Below are positions 1 through 10,108 of a DNA stretch of 64,000 bases, piece by piece. A program made the position numbers and the translations under genes. Below the pieces are notes generated by a model. That model had not been told where the DNA came from. It worked only from the letters and a program-made list of their open reading frames with translations, and did not search any database. The first letter of the stretch is position 1. Each line of letters begins with the position of its first letter. The stretch comes from a virus. Location of the stretch: positions 1 through 64,000 of the IMG/VR virus record IMGVR_UViG_3300024314_000002; one strand, given 5' to 3'.

Positions 1-3000
1 AGTGCTTCGAAGAGCGGAACATTAAATATTATAACAGAAGCTTCAACTGGTTCAAGCCCCAATAACCCCACTCCATCTCCTCAGAATTCTATCATATTTG
101 CAGAAGATAAACATCTCGATAAGTCATATAATATTGGATTAAAAATAGAAGAAGATAGTAATAATATTGAATTTCCTGTTTTAACATTTACTCCGGATAT
201 CAATGCTGATCACGTAAATAATAAATTTGCTATAAAATTTGATAGAGACAATAGGTTTTATTTTAATGGAACCATTCAAAACGTATTAGGTGCCGAATCC
301 GTAATTCCGTATGAACTTAATGTAGATGCAACCTCGCCGGGTAGTGTAATAGAATTTAAAGTAGGGGAGATAAAGTATTCTAATCACTCTCCAAGTTTAA
401 ATAAATTACTAAAATCACACGACACACAGGGAAGAGTTGAATGGGAAGATGTTTTTAACATGTTTCAAGTATTCCCCGTGGGATCTATAATAAGAATACC
501 CAGTGATACCTTCTTTGGTGAAGAGAACTTTAATCTATCGGATGCCGAGACAGGGCCTATGTTAATTGTAGACGGAGATGAAGTAATTAAAACAAACTTC
601 GGATCAGGTAAACCAACCGGGCTTTATGCAGGATGGTACTTATGTAATGGAGAAACATGGGGTGATGGAGGAATCGTAGCATACGATACACCTAACTTAA
701 ACGGGTTTGACTGGGCTATTACTAATATAGCAGGTTTAACGGGAGATTTATCAGGCAGTACAAGTGGAGGTAGCTTAGCCACATATAATGGTAATATACT
801 TTTTTCAGGAGGAGTTAGTGCATTGGGTCTCGATGGTTCTGGATTAAACCCTAATGTCATATCACATTCTTTTGATAATAGTACAGAAGATGTAAGAATA
901 TATGACAATGAAAATATACAGTTTGCGCCTTCTGAGCATATCATAATGGGAGAACAAATTAGTATAATTTATTTGAAAGAATATGATTATAAGTGGAGTA
1001 CGGCCGCCGCCTCTACCAGCTCTTCTAATATACAATTACAATATCACGCGATGACAGGATCTATGGATTCAAATACTATCGCACCAGGCACGTACAGCAC
1101 TAACATAGATATTGCAATGCAATATGCAACTACATTAAACCCAGAAACAATACAATGGACGGCAGACGGTGCTCCAAGTGATGGAGCTCAATTAGATGCT
1201 TATTGGAATAACGATAATAATTTTGCAAATGGTAATGTAAGATGCTATTCAAACGGACAGGAATTAGCAGACGGATGGTTAGCTAGAGAATCTGGTGGAC
1301 AGAATGGATGGGGCTATGCAAGAAAATATATTAATGGTGTTGGGATATCTTCAGATGACGCTTTAGAAACAGAGCCTAAAGAATGCTGGATGATGTATTC
1401 TGAAAGTGTAAATGGAGTTGACGGTACGTATTCTAGCATTGGTATTTCTAATAACGGACTGCTCCCTCCTGTAACAATGACAGAGGCAGATGTAACCGGG
1501 TTTACTGGATGGCCAGCCGGCACTTCTTTGGAAAAAGTATTTATTTCTAATAAAATAGACAATCATCCAGATGTCGTGGGATCTTCTAGTGATTTTAAAG
1601 ATTATGAAAATACTTCACATATATGGAAACGTAATGATGGAAATAATACCATAGATCAATTAACTGATGGTTGGTATAGGAGTGTACCAAATACGGATAC
1701 GTATCTGGTTAATTTTGGCTTCGGTGGTATGTTAACAATAGATTCTGGATTATATATGGCATGGAGAAAATATTGGTCAGCAAATGATAATGAATTTAAA
1801 GGAGATGTTATAAAATCTAGATTTGTACAATGGTCGAGTGGAGACCTTTCTCTTGGAATAGGTGCTACTACGGCATGTGATGCAACTTCAGGTAATGATA
1901 TATTTTATTCTTCTGATATGTTTGAATTAGGAGAAAACCCTGGATCATGGCGCGTAACGAATTTAGGTGCATCTAATTCAAATGCCGAGAATGAAGGTAG
2001 AGTTTCGTCATGGTTGTCAAACCAAATATACGTAAGACAAGACCAGAGTTCTAACACAGTTCTTTATAGTTCAATCGCTAATCTTGGAAAATATCCACTT
2101 ACATTATTAAAATCAGATACCTTTATTCCAGGAACAAACATCTCGATAAAAATAGCCGACTGGACTGGAGACTCTGGTACATCAGGATATACAGGTGAAC
2201 ATTATAAAGCTATTGATTCAAATAGTCAAGCAACTGCCACTAATCCGACAGAATGCTCGGGAGGAAGTCCATCCGGTGTTATATTTGACTGGGATGACGG
2301 AAATACCAATAATACACTTAATTATTTCGGTGGAGGAGGTAATGGAAATGTTTATTTTACGCTTAGTGGCATATCTCCATCCCAGCTTAGTTCTTCTAAT
2401 TTTACTATAGAGGATCCTAGCAACAGCATGAATTGGGCTAGTGTAAGTTTCAACCCAGGTGACAATTATGTATCACTAAGTATCATGACGCCAATAGAAG
2501 AGCCTAGTGAAATATTGGACTTAGATTTTGATTATAGTGGTACATTGAATGAACTCGCTAGCGATACTACTATAGGAATTTCCATTGATCCATGTCACGT
2601 TGAAGGTACTGTAATTAGTATGGCAAATGGAACTACTAAATTAGTTGAAAACTTAAAAGTAGGAGATGTATTAGATTCGTTTGATATAAAAGGATTAAGC
2701 GATAGTGGTGAATGGAGAAATTTTAAAACTAATGCGATGGAATTCAGGGCTCCTAAGTCATCTGCTAAAATAGTCAGAATAATAAAAGGAACTTATAAGA
2801 ACTATCAAGATATTAATAACGGATTAACTAAAATAACAAACGAACACCCTATATTAATAAAAAGACCAGATGGAGAAATATTCTTTAAACAGGCTCTTTA
2901 TATTGATACGACCGACATGATATATGTTAATGAAAAATGGACAAGAGTTAACTCTAATGAAACTATTCACAAAACGGTTAACACATATTCTATTGATGTT

Positions 3001-3075
3001 GAAAATGAAGATGTTTATATTGCAGACGGTATTTTATGCCATAATGTTGAAGAGCTAGAGGAAAAGGTCCAGTAA
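1..3075 (+). CDS. Tail fibre protein with tail-collar-like region and C-terminal Hint domain (5' end outside window)
   Basis: The frame is open from base 1 with no stop, so the gene starts upstream; the first in-window ATG (460) is internal. The visible 1024 residues look like a phage receptor-binding or tail fibre protein. After about residue 155 comes a stretch (PVGSIIRIP, then GWYLCNGETW and PNLNGF) that resembles the phage tail collar domain and is repeated in the next gene. The last ~160 residues form a Hint (hedgehog/intein) domain: Cys at base 2593, block B TNEHPI, and a terminal Cys-His-Asn ending at base 3045, followed by only nine residues. Asn is followed by Val, so classical splicing is unlikely; self-cleavage is the more likely outcome. 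Structural role is inferred from context and the collar motif; exact fibre identity is unknown. Confidence 0.75.
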   Translation, partial: SASKSGTLNIITEASTGSSPNNPTPSPQNSIIFAEDKHLDKSYNIGLKIEEDSNNIEFPVLTFTPDINADHVNNKFAIKFDRDNRFYFNGTIQNVLGAESVIPYELNVDATSPGSVIEFKVGEIKYSNHSPSLNKLLKSHDTQGRVEWEDVFNMFQVFPVGSIIRIPSDTFFGEENFNLSDAETGPMLIVDGDEVIKTNFGSGKPTGLYAGWYLCNGETWGDGGIVAYDTPNLNGFDWAITNIAGLTGDLSGSTSGGSLATYNGNILFSGGVSALGLDGSGLNPNVISHSFDNSTEDVRIYDNENIQFAPSEHIIMGEQISIIYLKEYDYKWSTAAASTSSSNIQLQYHAMTGSMDSNTIAPGTYSTNIDIAMQYATTLNPETIQWTADGAPSDGAQLDAYWNNDNNFANGNVRCYSNGQELADGWLARESGGQNGWGYARKYINGVGISSDDALETEPKECWMMYSESVNGVDGTYSSIGISNNGLLPPVTMTEADVTGFTGWPAGTSLEKVFISNKIDNHPDVVGSSSDFKDYENTSHIWKRNDGNNTIDQLTDGWYRSVPNTDTYLVNFGFGGMLTIDSGLYMAWRKYWSANDNEFKGDVIKSRFVQWSSGDLSLGIGATTACDATSGNDIFYSSDMFELGENPGSWRVTNLGASNSNAENEGRVSSWLSNQIYVRQDQSSNTVLYSSIANLGKYPLTLLKSDTFIPGTNISIKIADWTGDSGTSGYTGEHYKAIDSNSQATATNPTECSGGSPSGVIFDWDDGNTNNTLNYFGGGGNGNVYFTLSGISPSQLSSSNFTIEDPSNSMNWASVSFNPGDNYVSLSIMTPIEEPSEILDLDFDYSGTLNELASDTTIGISIDPCHVEGTVISMANGTTKLVENLKVGDVLDSFDIKGLSDSGEWRNFKTNAMEFRAPKSSAKIVRIIKGTYKNYQDINNGLTKITNEHPILIKRPDGEIFFKQALYIDTTDMIYVNEKWTRVNSNETIHKTVNTYSIDVENEDVYIADGILCHNVEELEEKVQ
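2593..3045 (+). other. Hint (intein-like) autoprocessing domain within fibre gene
   Basis: About 151 codons running from a Cys nucleophile candidate (CHVEGTVISMANGT) through LKVGDV and TNEHPI to VYIADGILCHN. These match Hint blocks A, B, F and G. There is no homing endonuclease insert. Only nine codons follow the terminal Asn and the +1 residue is Val, as in bacterial intein-like domains that cleave rather than splice. Confidence 0.8.
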
Positions 3076-3096
3076 TAATTAGTTCTAGAAATTAAA

Positions 3097-3104
3097 GATA
3101 TATA
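3097..3104 (+). promoter_or_regulatory. Candidate late promoter box GATATATA
   Basis: Exact GATATATA preceded by AAA, 23 bases before the ATG of the collagen-like fibre gene. The same box precedes many head and tail genes here; it is comparable in position to the T4 late box TATAAATA. Assignment is by pattern only. Confidence 0.5.
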
Positions 3105-3127
3105 CTAAATAAATAAAGATTTAAGTA

Positions 3128-6100
3128 ATGCCAATACCTATTAATTTAAAGCAGATTCTACAATCTGATACACAACAGGAAAAACTGGATAAAGTTAATT
3201 ATAACTTTGATCAGTTAGTTGCTAATGGCGGTGGACCAATGGGAGCCACTGGTTCTATTGGTGAAACGGGATTTCAGGGTGCAACTGGTGACGATGGTCC
3301 TCAGGGTATTGACGGTCCTCAGGGTTTTCAAGGACCTGCTGACGCTTCTAATAATTCAAAATGGAAAGACGGAGCAATATGGTACAATGGAGCTCTTAAT
3401 ATTAAAACTATAGTACCTGAACATGAGCTGGCAGGTCCAGCAACACAGGTGAATTTCCCTCCAACTAACGTATTATTAGGTTATGCAAGTAATGATGATG
3501 AGTATAATGATTTAAATTTAATATCGGGGTATCTAAATAGCGTTTTATTAATTAATAAGAATTCAAATTATCATGATTCTAACATTAGATTAATATCTGA
3601 AAAAGGAACAGATAAGTATTTAGACATAGCATTGACTAATTATCCTGCTTTAAGTTCAATTGGCGAACAGTCTGTTCTAGAATTTAAATTTGCATCTAGT
3701 GTAGCGGCAGGAGAATATAGATGGAATGCAGATACGTACATAATCAACGATGTCAATGATAATGAGATGATGTCAATGGACGCTATTAACGGTGTAAAAT
3801 TTACAGGATCATTTCTTTCTACTAACGATGCAATATTTACAGGTAGTATTTTTAAAATTAATAACTCTTACGTAGGTGGAACAACTAACACTAACCCAGA
3901 TGTAGATAAGATTGCGGTGGCATTAGACAATACTGGAACGATAGGTTTTAAGGAAGCATCTGAAATAGGTGCAAGTGTTCCCATAGGAACAATAATATCT
4001 TTTCATTATGACACATATATTGATGTTAGTAACTTTACACAGAATCAAACAATAAATTTAAATAGTGATCCAAGTACGATAGATATTGTAGTTGGAAGAG
4101 GAGTTGCAGGTACGCAATATGAGGGATGGTATTTATGTAATGGTCAAACTTGGAAAAATAGTAATATAAACTACACTGTTCCTAATTTAAATTCCTTTTC
4201 ATTTAATTTTACAACAAACGTAGGCCAAATAACATCACTAAGTGGTGCATCAAGACCTAATTTTATAGGAGGAGGTCTATTTACTTTCTCTCAAGACGCG
4301 AATTCAATTGAATATGATATAACTGTTGATTCTACAGAGGCATGGGTAAGTGAGACTTCAACTAATTCTAATTATGCAACAACTGAGTATGCGGTTGTTA
4401 AAACTCCTCAATTAATATATTTAGGAGCATCTGATTTATATTATAATGTTACAGGCCCTGCTCCTCTTACATTCCCTGCCATGTATTCTAAATTATTAGA
4501 TAACAATAGCACAACATATAACGATGCAGTATTTCCTAATTCACCAGATGAAGCAGGAGCAGATAGATGGAGAGAAATAAATTTAGTAGATGCTAATGGA
4601 TATCAAGGTAATTCGATTATCGTTGGACAGCCACTTCAATCAGCAGGTAGAGAAATTAAAAATACTACAACAGGAACATGGTCAGCAGGAAGTACGTCAG
4701 ATGTTCAACTCGAATACGGCCAAGTTAATATATTTGACTTAAGATTAACAGCTAGAGGTAAAGATACCTCATGGTCATCAAATCCTTCTCCAGAATCACC
4801 ACCTAATTGCAATACTGAAAGAGAAGCAGAATCTTATTCATGGTTTACTGACTGGTCAGAAAGATGGAATGGAAATACATCTACTACATCTGCATGGAAT
4901 TACGTAGGAGAATTTAATCCAAGTTCAACTAGTTCATATTACGAAGGTCAGATTTTTAGTTATCAAAACAACTTTTATACAGTTTCTCCCGGACAGTCCA
5001 GTATGGGAATAGATCCGGTGGCTTTAAATATAACAGATCCATCTGCACATATAGTTGCAACTGGAAGCTCATGGGAAAAAGGAGGAAATAGCTGGTATGG
5101 TACTCCTCGTTATTTTTATAGATTGCCTAAAGTAGAAGATCCTGAAGAAGAGAGTTGGCACTATAGTCCTATGAATCAATCAAACAGTCCTTCTAATTCT
5201 GCTCCTCCGCCGAACAACAGATTTAGTTTAACACTAACAGGAGGTAGAGGAGGATATGGCGATTGGGCTACTAATACATCAGACGGCGCAATAGTACGTC
5301 CAATATCGGGAAGCCCTGGTCAATTTGAGCCCGTATGGCCTTCACTTTATGAGCAGGCTAATTCTACCACAGCAAACGCATTAACAAGCGGAGAATTATA
5401 TGATCAACAGGGAAGATGGACATGGCCAGCAGAGGTCTTTTTAGACATTTATAATGATATAGGTCAAACTGTTGCGATGGTTCAAGTTCCTATAATTACA
5501 AGATGGAACAAAGGTATAATAGAAGACCTCTATGATAGTTTAACAATAGACCCGACAACTGACTTTCCACAATATTCAATGCCATATAACTATACAGAGG
5601 GTACTAATCACTGGAATACGGCTGCAACAATAGGTACACAAGTTGGTCCGACAATAAGCGGTCCCGGTGGTACCATAGAAAAGATGTATAGCGGAGGATG
5701 GGAAAACCCAGGGACAGGTGTATTATCTGGAGAAGATTGGGATTATTGGTATACTGGACAGAATGATACTGAATTTAGAAGATATCAGAGGGTTGAATTT
5801 AAAATCCTAGTATCACCTTCAGTTTCAAACGACATATATTCTTATTTAGATAATAATCCTGGTTCTACTATTAAATTTAGAACTGCATGGTGGAGTGATA
5901 AGATACAAGATGGAACCGAAGATTATTTAGATCCTGACACTGACAACGGTATATATAATGGCGGTGGAAGTCCGGATTACAGTTCTTCAGCATGGAATAG
6001 ACAGCCGGCTGGAATGGGATACGATCCATCAGTGTGCGTACAGAACTATAATCCACCTACTTCAGCACTTCAAATACAAGGAGGGTCTACCTTTAATTTG

Positions 6101-6610
6101 GATGATTATTCCTTTGGAGCGGGAAACGGTAGCGACCAGGTACAGTATATAACAAACGATGCTACTCAAACTCCTATTGTAATTTCAGGTACTTCCCAAA
6201 ACACTGGAAATGGAACTAGGTATACTGCAACCGTAAATCCACCTAACATTAATACTGGAATAGGAACAATTGATATCCAATCAGTGACAGCATGTTCGCA
6301 ATTAGGCATGGGATATACCACTAACGATCTTGTAATACAGCATTCAGCGGGTAATTCTACGCAAATTACGTATACTGGTTCTTTAACAACAGCTACATGC
6401 CCTAGTCTATGTGAGTCACATGTGGTGACAGCCGGGACTAATTCCTCATCACTTTACTCTTATGAAGATTGTAACGGTGTTATACAGTTTGATACGATCC
6501 TGGTAAATGGACCTTCACAAACATTCTGTGCAGCGATCGGTAGTGTAATAATAACAACTCCAAGTTCCGGTGCATCGGTTTCCCTAGGAGGAATGCTGAG
6601 ATGTGATTAA
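3128..6610 (+). CDS. Collagen-like tail fibre protein with tail-collar-like region
   Basis: A 1160-residue virion protein. Residues 1-35 are a short helical head (LKQILQSDTQQEKLDKVNYN), typical of fibre proteins that attach to a baseplate. Residues 36-70 are Gly-X-Y triplets (GPMGATGSIGETG and on), a collagen-like trimeric stalk. Around residues 285-360 a collar-like segment (VPIGTIISFH, GWYLCNGQTW, VPNLNSF) is paralogous to one in the preceding gene. The remainder is Ser/Thr/Gly/Asn-rich beta-type sequence, ending in a Cys-containing module (YSYEDCNGVI ... FCAAIG) of a kind I associate with Bacteroidetes surface and phage tail proteins. A late promoter candidate precedes it. The tail fibre role is inferred from architecture; receptor specificity is unknown. 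Confidence 0.75.
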   Translation: MPIPINLKQILQSDTQQEKLDKVNYNFDQLVANGGGPMGATGSIGETGFQGATGDDGPQGIDGPQGFQGPADASNNSKWKDGAIWYNGALNIKTIVPEHELAGPATQVNFPPTNVLLGYASNDDEYNDLNLISGYLNSVLLINKNSNYHDSNIRLISEKGTDKYLDIALTNYPALSSIGEQSVLEFKFASSVAAGEYRWNADTYIINDVNDNEMMSMDAINGVKFTGSFLSTNDAIFTGSIFKINNSYVGGTTNTNPDVDKIAVALDNTGTIGFKEASEIGASVPIGTIISFHYDTYIDVSNFTQNQTINLNSDPSTIDIVVGRGVAGTQYEGWYLCNGQTWKNSNINYTVPNLNSFSFNFTTNVGQITSLSGASRPNFIGGGLFTFSQDANSIEYDITVDSTEAWVSETSTNSNYATTEYAVVKTPQLIYLGASDLYYNVTGPAPLTFPAMYSKLLDNNSTTYNDAVFPNSPDEAGADRWREINLVDANGYQGNSIIVGQPLQSAGREIKNTTTGTWSAGSTSDVQLEYGQVNIFDLRLTARGKDTSWSSNPSPESPPNCNTEREAESYSWFTDWSERWNGNTSTTSAWNYVGEFNPSSTSSYYEGQIFSYQNNFYTVSPGQSSMGIDPVALNITDPSAHIVATGSSWEKGGNSWYGTPRYFYRLPKVEDPEEESWHYSPMNQSNSPSNSAPPPNNRFSLTLTGGRGGYGDWATNTSDGAIVRPISGSPGQFEPVWPSLYEQANSTTANALTSGELYDQQGRWTWPAEVFLDIYNDIGQTVAMVQVPIITRWNKGIIEDLYDSLTIDPTTDFPQYSMPYNYTEGTNHWNTAATIGTQVGPTISGPGGTIEKMYSGGWENPGTGVLSGEDWDYWYTGQNDTEFRRYQRVEFKILVSPSVSNDIYSYLDNNPGSTIKFRTAWWSDKIQDGTEDYLDPDTDNGIYNGGGSPDYSSSAWNRQPAGMGYDPSVCVQNYNPPTSALQIQGGSTFNLDDYSFGAGNGSDQVQYITNDATQTPIVISGTSQNTGNGTRYTATVNPPNINTGIGTIDIQSVTACSQLGMGYTTNDLVIQHSAGNSTQITYTGSLTTATCPSLCESHVVTAGTNSSSLYSYEDCNGVIQFDTILVNGPSQTFCAAIGSVIITTPSSGASVSLGGMLRCD
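3233..3337 (+). repeat. Collagen-like Gly-X-Y repeat segment
   Basis: About twelve consecutive Gly-X-Y triplets encoded in the fibre gene (residues 36-70), with Pro or Thr frequent at X/Y. This would form a short triple-helical stalk. Confidence 0.8.
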
Positions 6611-6619
6611 AATAAAGAT

Positions 6620-7441
6620 ATGAATATAATAAACACATATAAACTTTACAAAAACGTAATTCTTTTCGGAGGACTTGCGATTTTGTTGTTTTGTCTTTTA
6701 CAACAATGTAACTCTAACCAAAACTTAAAAAGAGAAATTATACAAGTTCAGAAGGTATCTGATAGAAACCTTAATAACTATAAAGCCACGCAAGATACTA
6801 TTATAATTGAAAAGAATAAAAATAAAGAATTAGTTTCTAGTATAAGATCCTTTGAGTATGATGTAAACACCCTAACTGAAAGTAATAAGAAACTAGTTTC
6901 TAAATATGCTAATCAATTAAATATTAATAACGAATTAGAGAATGTTAATAGTTTACTTTCAACAACTTTAAACGTAAAAGATTCTATAATAAACGCAAAT
7001 GGAGTTGTAACCGTTGATACGGATTCTATAAATAATATAGATACGATAACAGTTGACGTAAACGATAAGTGGGAGTTTGATAAATATAACTGGAGAAGAT
7101 TTCAAGGAAGTATATCTCTTTTAAAGGATAGCACTAATTATAATTTATTCTCTTCTAGATTTGATATTATACAGGGAATAGGTTTAAGTGCTGCCATCAT
7201 TAATGAAGAAGGATTTGACAGACTTAAAATTACAACTCCATATAAAGGAGTAACGTTCACTAATATAGAAAATATAAACTTAGTTAACGATAGATTAAAT
7301 AATAAATATGAGAAAAAAGCAGGGTGGTCTATTGGTGTTGGATTTCAATATGGACTTAACTTGAATAACAATCAAGTTATAAGTACTGGTCCATCAATTG
7401 GTATAGGAGTATACTGGTCCCCTAAATTTCTTAGATTTTAA
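6620..7441 (+). CDS. Membrane-anchored coiled-coil protein, possible inner-membrane spanin
   Basis: 273 residues. An N-terminal hydrophobic segment (roughly residues 13-28, VILFGGLAILLFCLLQ) is followed at once by a polar heptad-like region to about residue 125, then a beta-rich C-terminal part with alternating Gly and aromatic residues (GWSIGVGFQYGL, GIGVYWSPKFLRF). It lies ten bases after the fibre gene. One anchor plus a periplasmic coiled coil is the layout of Rz-type i-spanins, and this position just after fibre genes suits a lysis gene, but no family was recognised. Alternatively it may be a membrane-associated virion protein. The Cys after the hydrophobic stretch (CNSNQ) could also be a lipobox-like site, though spacing is not classic. 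Confidence 0.5.
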   Translation: MNIINTYKLYKNVILFGGLAILLFCLLQQCNSNQNLKREIIQVQKVSDRNLNNYKATQDTIIIEKNKNKELVSSIRSFEYDVNTLTESNKKLVSKYANQLNINNELENVNSLLSTTLNVKDSIINANGVVTVDTDSINNIDTITVDVNDKWEFDKYNWRRFQGSISLLKDSTNYNLFSSRFDIIQGIGLSAAIINEEGFDRLKITTPYKGVTFTNIENINLVNDRLNNKYEKKAGWSIGVGFQYGLNLNNNQVISTGPSIGIGVYWSPKFLRF

Positions 7442-7456
7442 AATAATAAATAAACA

Positions 7457-9514
7457 ATGGCACAATCATCCAAATTCTTAAGACTAGATGACGACATTCT
7501 AATGGAGTTCATGTATCATGATCAAAATGTTGATTATGTAGATGATGCTAAGATAGAAAACGACGACAACGGAAGTCAATTTAAATTTTTAAACACAGAG
7601 GCATCTAACGATTCAGCCTCTAGATTCTTAATTCATGAATTAGGAGCAGATGTTGTTAACTTCAGTGTAAAGATACAAGATGGTTATGTTTTTATTAATG
7701 ATTTTGCGTCTAGGCAATTAGTTCTTAAAAACGGCAAAACTTATAAATTTAACCTATCTGATTCTACGATAGACAATATAGCTGGATTCACAATAGATGG
7801 TTCAACTACCCAATTAATTGGTAACACATACATATATACTCCAGGAACTAATGGAAGATTTGAATATTCATATGAAAATATGGCTGGAGATAGTGCTAGA
7901 GGTGGAGAAATAAACGTAGGAAATAGAGCTAATCCTTTATTTGCAGAACCAGAACAAGAAACTGGAAATAGTATTAAAACTGCAACAGGTGAAGTTGGAA
8001 GATATTATGGAGTTCCTTCAGAATATGATGGCAAATGGGCTTTACTAAAAAATGATTTAGCATATTTAGATAGTTCATCATGGAATGGAACAGACTCTTC
8101 TCTTGCAAACGTAGATGATAGTATAGTAAGTGATGTATGGTATGACACTATAAGATTACACTTAAAGACAGGATTTTCATTTGCAGCTAGAGGTAAAGAA
8201 GGTTTTATGTTTCAGGTAAAAGCAAAAAGAGAATCAGGAGTCTATAATTATTTCACATCTATTGTGTATTTAAATCATTCTAATTTTGAAATTAGTAATC
8301 CTAATTCATTTGTATTAGGAGATACTTCATATTCTAAATACATACAAATTAAAGTACCTTCTTTAATTTATTTTGATGTTTCAACTAAGAATAAAGATTT
8401 TCACGATGCATTCTTTGGAGAAAACGAAGATGCAATATTAGATTCTACTAACTATGAAATAAGTTTAAAATTAATAAACACTTTAACTGAAGAAGGAGAT
8501 GTAGAATACATCAATGTAGAAGACACTATTGATGTTACAGTCGCAATGGAAGACGAATATGTAGATATTGCAGCAAACGTCGAGGAAGTAGAAGATATGG
8601 ATTATTTTCAAATATATGGGACCAAGGACGGATCTAGGCAAGGTTTTGAAAACTATATAAATGGAAGAATACAAACATCAAGTGATGATATCATAATATT
8701 CCATGACATAGAAGTTAGTGAACAAATAGGTTTAGATTTCTTAGACACATCTTCTATGACATTTACTCAAACCGCAAATTATGAAGCTCCGATACCATTT
8801 AGACCTATCATATTTAATTCTGATATTGCAAGTTCATTTTATATTAGACATACTATGAGAATGTATAATGAAACCGATAATACACAGATTATTAAGGTTG
8901 CTACTATGACATCATATAATCCTAAGAAATACGGTACTCGTATGGAAAAGATTAATCTAAGAAACGTAGATCCTACTATTATCTATAATAAACTACCTAA
9001 CACTACAGTAAATAGAGAATTAAATCAATTTGTTAATTCAATTAGACCGAGCGTTGGAGAAACTAAATATGTTCCAGTTGCGTTAGATACTTATGGTATA
9101 TTAGCATCTGCTACAAACGTTACAACAGATTTAACAGAATCTGAAGAATTAGATAACATTAAGTTTTTTGAAGAAGGTAAAGCTAGCATTAAATTATCTA
9201 AAGTATCTGATAACTTCGTGAAATTTAATATTGCTCAGCCCGATGGTGACGATAAAAAAGCGGTTTCATTAGTAAGCGCTGAAAATATAATTTTAATTAT
9301 TAAAAGCGGATCTATAGAACAGAGAATAGTACATGATCCTTCATTTCCTAATATAGATTTAGGATTAGGAGAAGTATTCTTTAAAATACCTAAAGGCACA
9401 GCTGTAAGATTTGATAAAACAGATGCAAATAAGTTCGAAGACAAATTCTATATTAATATAAAGAATGGAGAAACAGAGTCCTTATTGTATCATGGAAAAG
9501 TAGAAATAGTATAA
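7457..9514 (+). CDS. Putative virion structural protein (tail/baseplate region), unknown family
   Basis: 685 residues, acidic, rich in beta-strand-like sequence and without a signal peptide or membrane segment. It begins MAQSSKFLRLDDDILMEFMY, an opening I associate with uncharacterised structural proteins of T4-like marine phages. It sits between fibre genes and a tail-tube-like gene; its stop codon overlaps the start of the next gene by one base, which implies co-translation with the tail gene. A baseplate or tail accessory role is inferred from context only. No catalytic motif was seen. Confidence 0.65.
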   Translation: MAQSSKFLRLDDDILMEFMYHDQNVDYVDDAKIENDDNGSQFKFLNTEASNDSASRFLIHELGADVVNFSVKIQDGYVFINDFASRQLVLKNGKTYKFNLSDSTIDNIAGFTIDGSTTQLIGNTYIYTPGTNGRFEYSYENMAGDSARGGEINVGNRANPLFAEPEQETGNSIKTATGEVGRYYGVPSEYDGKWALLKNDLAYLDSSSWNGTDSSLANVDDSIVSDVWYDTIRLHLKTGFSFAARGKEGFMFQVKAKRESGVYNYFTSIVYLNHSNFEISNPNSFVLGDTSYSKYIQIKVPSLIYFDVSTKNKDFHDAFFGENEDAILDSTNYEISLKLINTLTEEGDVEYINVEDTIDVTVAMEDEYVDIAANVEEVEDMDYFQIYGTKDGSRQGFENYINGRIQTSSDDIIIFHDIEVSEQIGLDFLDTSSMTFTQTANYEAPIPFRPIIFNSDIASSFYIRHTMRMYNETDNTQIIKVATMTSYNPKKYGTRMEKINLRNVDPTIIYNKLPNTTVNRELNQFVNSIRPSVGETKYVPVALDTYGILASATNVTTDLTESEELDNIKFFEEGKASIKLSKVSDNFVKFNIAQPDGDDKKAVSLVSAENIILIIKSGSIEQRIVHDPSFPNIDLGLGEVFFKIPKGTAVRFDKTDANKFEDKFYINIKNGETESLLYHGKVEIV

Positions 9515-10071
9515 TGATATTAAATAGTAGAAATAACTTATTTAACTTTAAATTTCCTAGGACATTTATTCCGAAGGAAGTAGCTGACAAATATAGATCT
9601 TATTTGGGTAAAATGCCAGGCAACATAATAGAAGAACCTATTGATTTTGTCAATTATTCAATACAGGGTTTAAGTTTACCTGGAATTAATTTTGATCCAA
9701 TACAGCAATCGCCTAACGACGGAACTATCACATACCATAGAGGGTCTATTCCTATTCAAAATACAGTTGAAAGACAATTCTCTATAGAGTTACAGCTATT
9801 AGACGGGTATATTAATTATTGGATAATGCAAGATACTTTATTATATTATTATTCAAAACAAGTTAGAGACCCTTTTATTAACGATCTAAAACTTCAAATA
9901 ATGGATGCAGAAGGTATACATTTAATGAGTGCAGTTTTTGAAAAGCCTATTCTTAATTCTATTTCTGAATTAGAGTTAAACATGTCAAGTAATGTTGCTG
10001 ATTTTTCTACATTTACACTTAACTTCTATTATAATAAGTTTAATATTATCTCAGAGATAGACGGTAAATAA
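9514..10071 (+). CDS. Tail-tube-like protein (gp19/gp54 fold candidate)
   Basis: 185 residues. The order of features resembles T4 gp19-type tube proteins: an N-terminal section, a central strand pair (NYSIQGLSLPGINF), a long beta/alpha segment (RQFSIELQLLDGYINYWI), and a C-terminal run of strands (LKLQIMDAEG, PILNSISELELN, FSTFTLNFYYNKFNI). T4 gp19 is 163 residues with similar spacing of DWTVTV, GLWPTNVGEL and FEVTLALDYW elements. It could be the tube itself or a baseplate-cap protein such as gp54, which has the same fold. It overlaps the upstream gene by one base. Confidence 0.55.
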   Translation: MILNSRNNLFNFKFPRTFIPKEVADKYRSYLGKMPGNIIEEPIDFVNYSIQGLSLPGINFDPIQQSPNDGTITYHRGSIPIQNTVERQFSIELQLLDGYINYWIMQDTLLYYYSKQVRDPFINDLKLQIMDAEGIHLMSAVFEKPILNSISELELNMSSNVADFSTFTLNFYYNKFNIISEIDGK

Positions 10072-10075
10072 ACGA

Positions 10076-10083
10076 GATATATA
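10076..10083 (+). promoter_or_regulatory. Candidate late promoter box GATATATA
   Basis: Exact GATATATA ending 25 bases before the ATG of the 122-residue gene at 10109. Confidence 0.45.
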
Positions 10084-10108
10084 ATCCATAACAATATAGA
10101 CCAATATA

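Noticed and set aside
2195-2410. 71-residue overlapping + strand ORF
   Set aside because: Shadow within the fibre gene, low-complexity product.
460-3075. Start of the first fibre gene at ATG 460
   Set aside because: The frame is open to base 1 with coding-like sequence, so the true start is upstream of the window.
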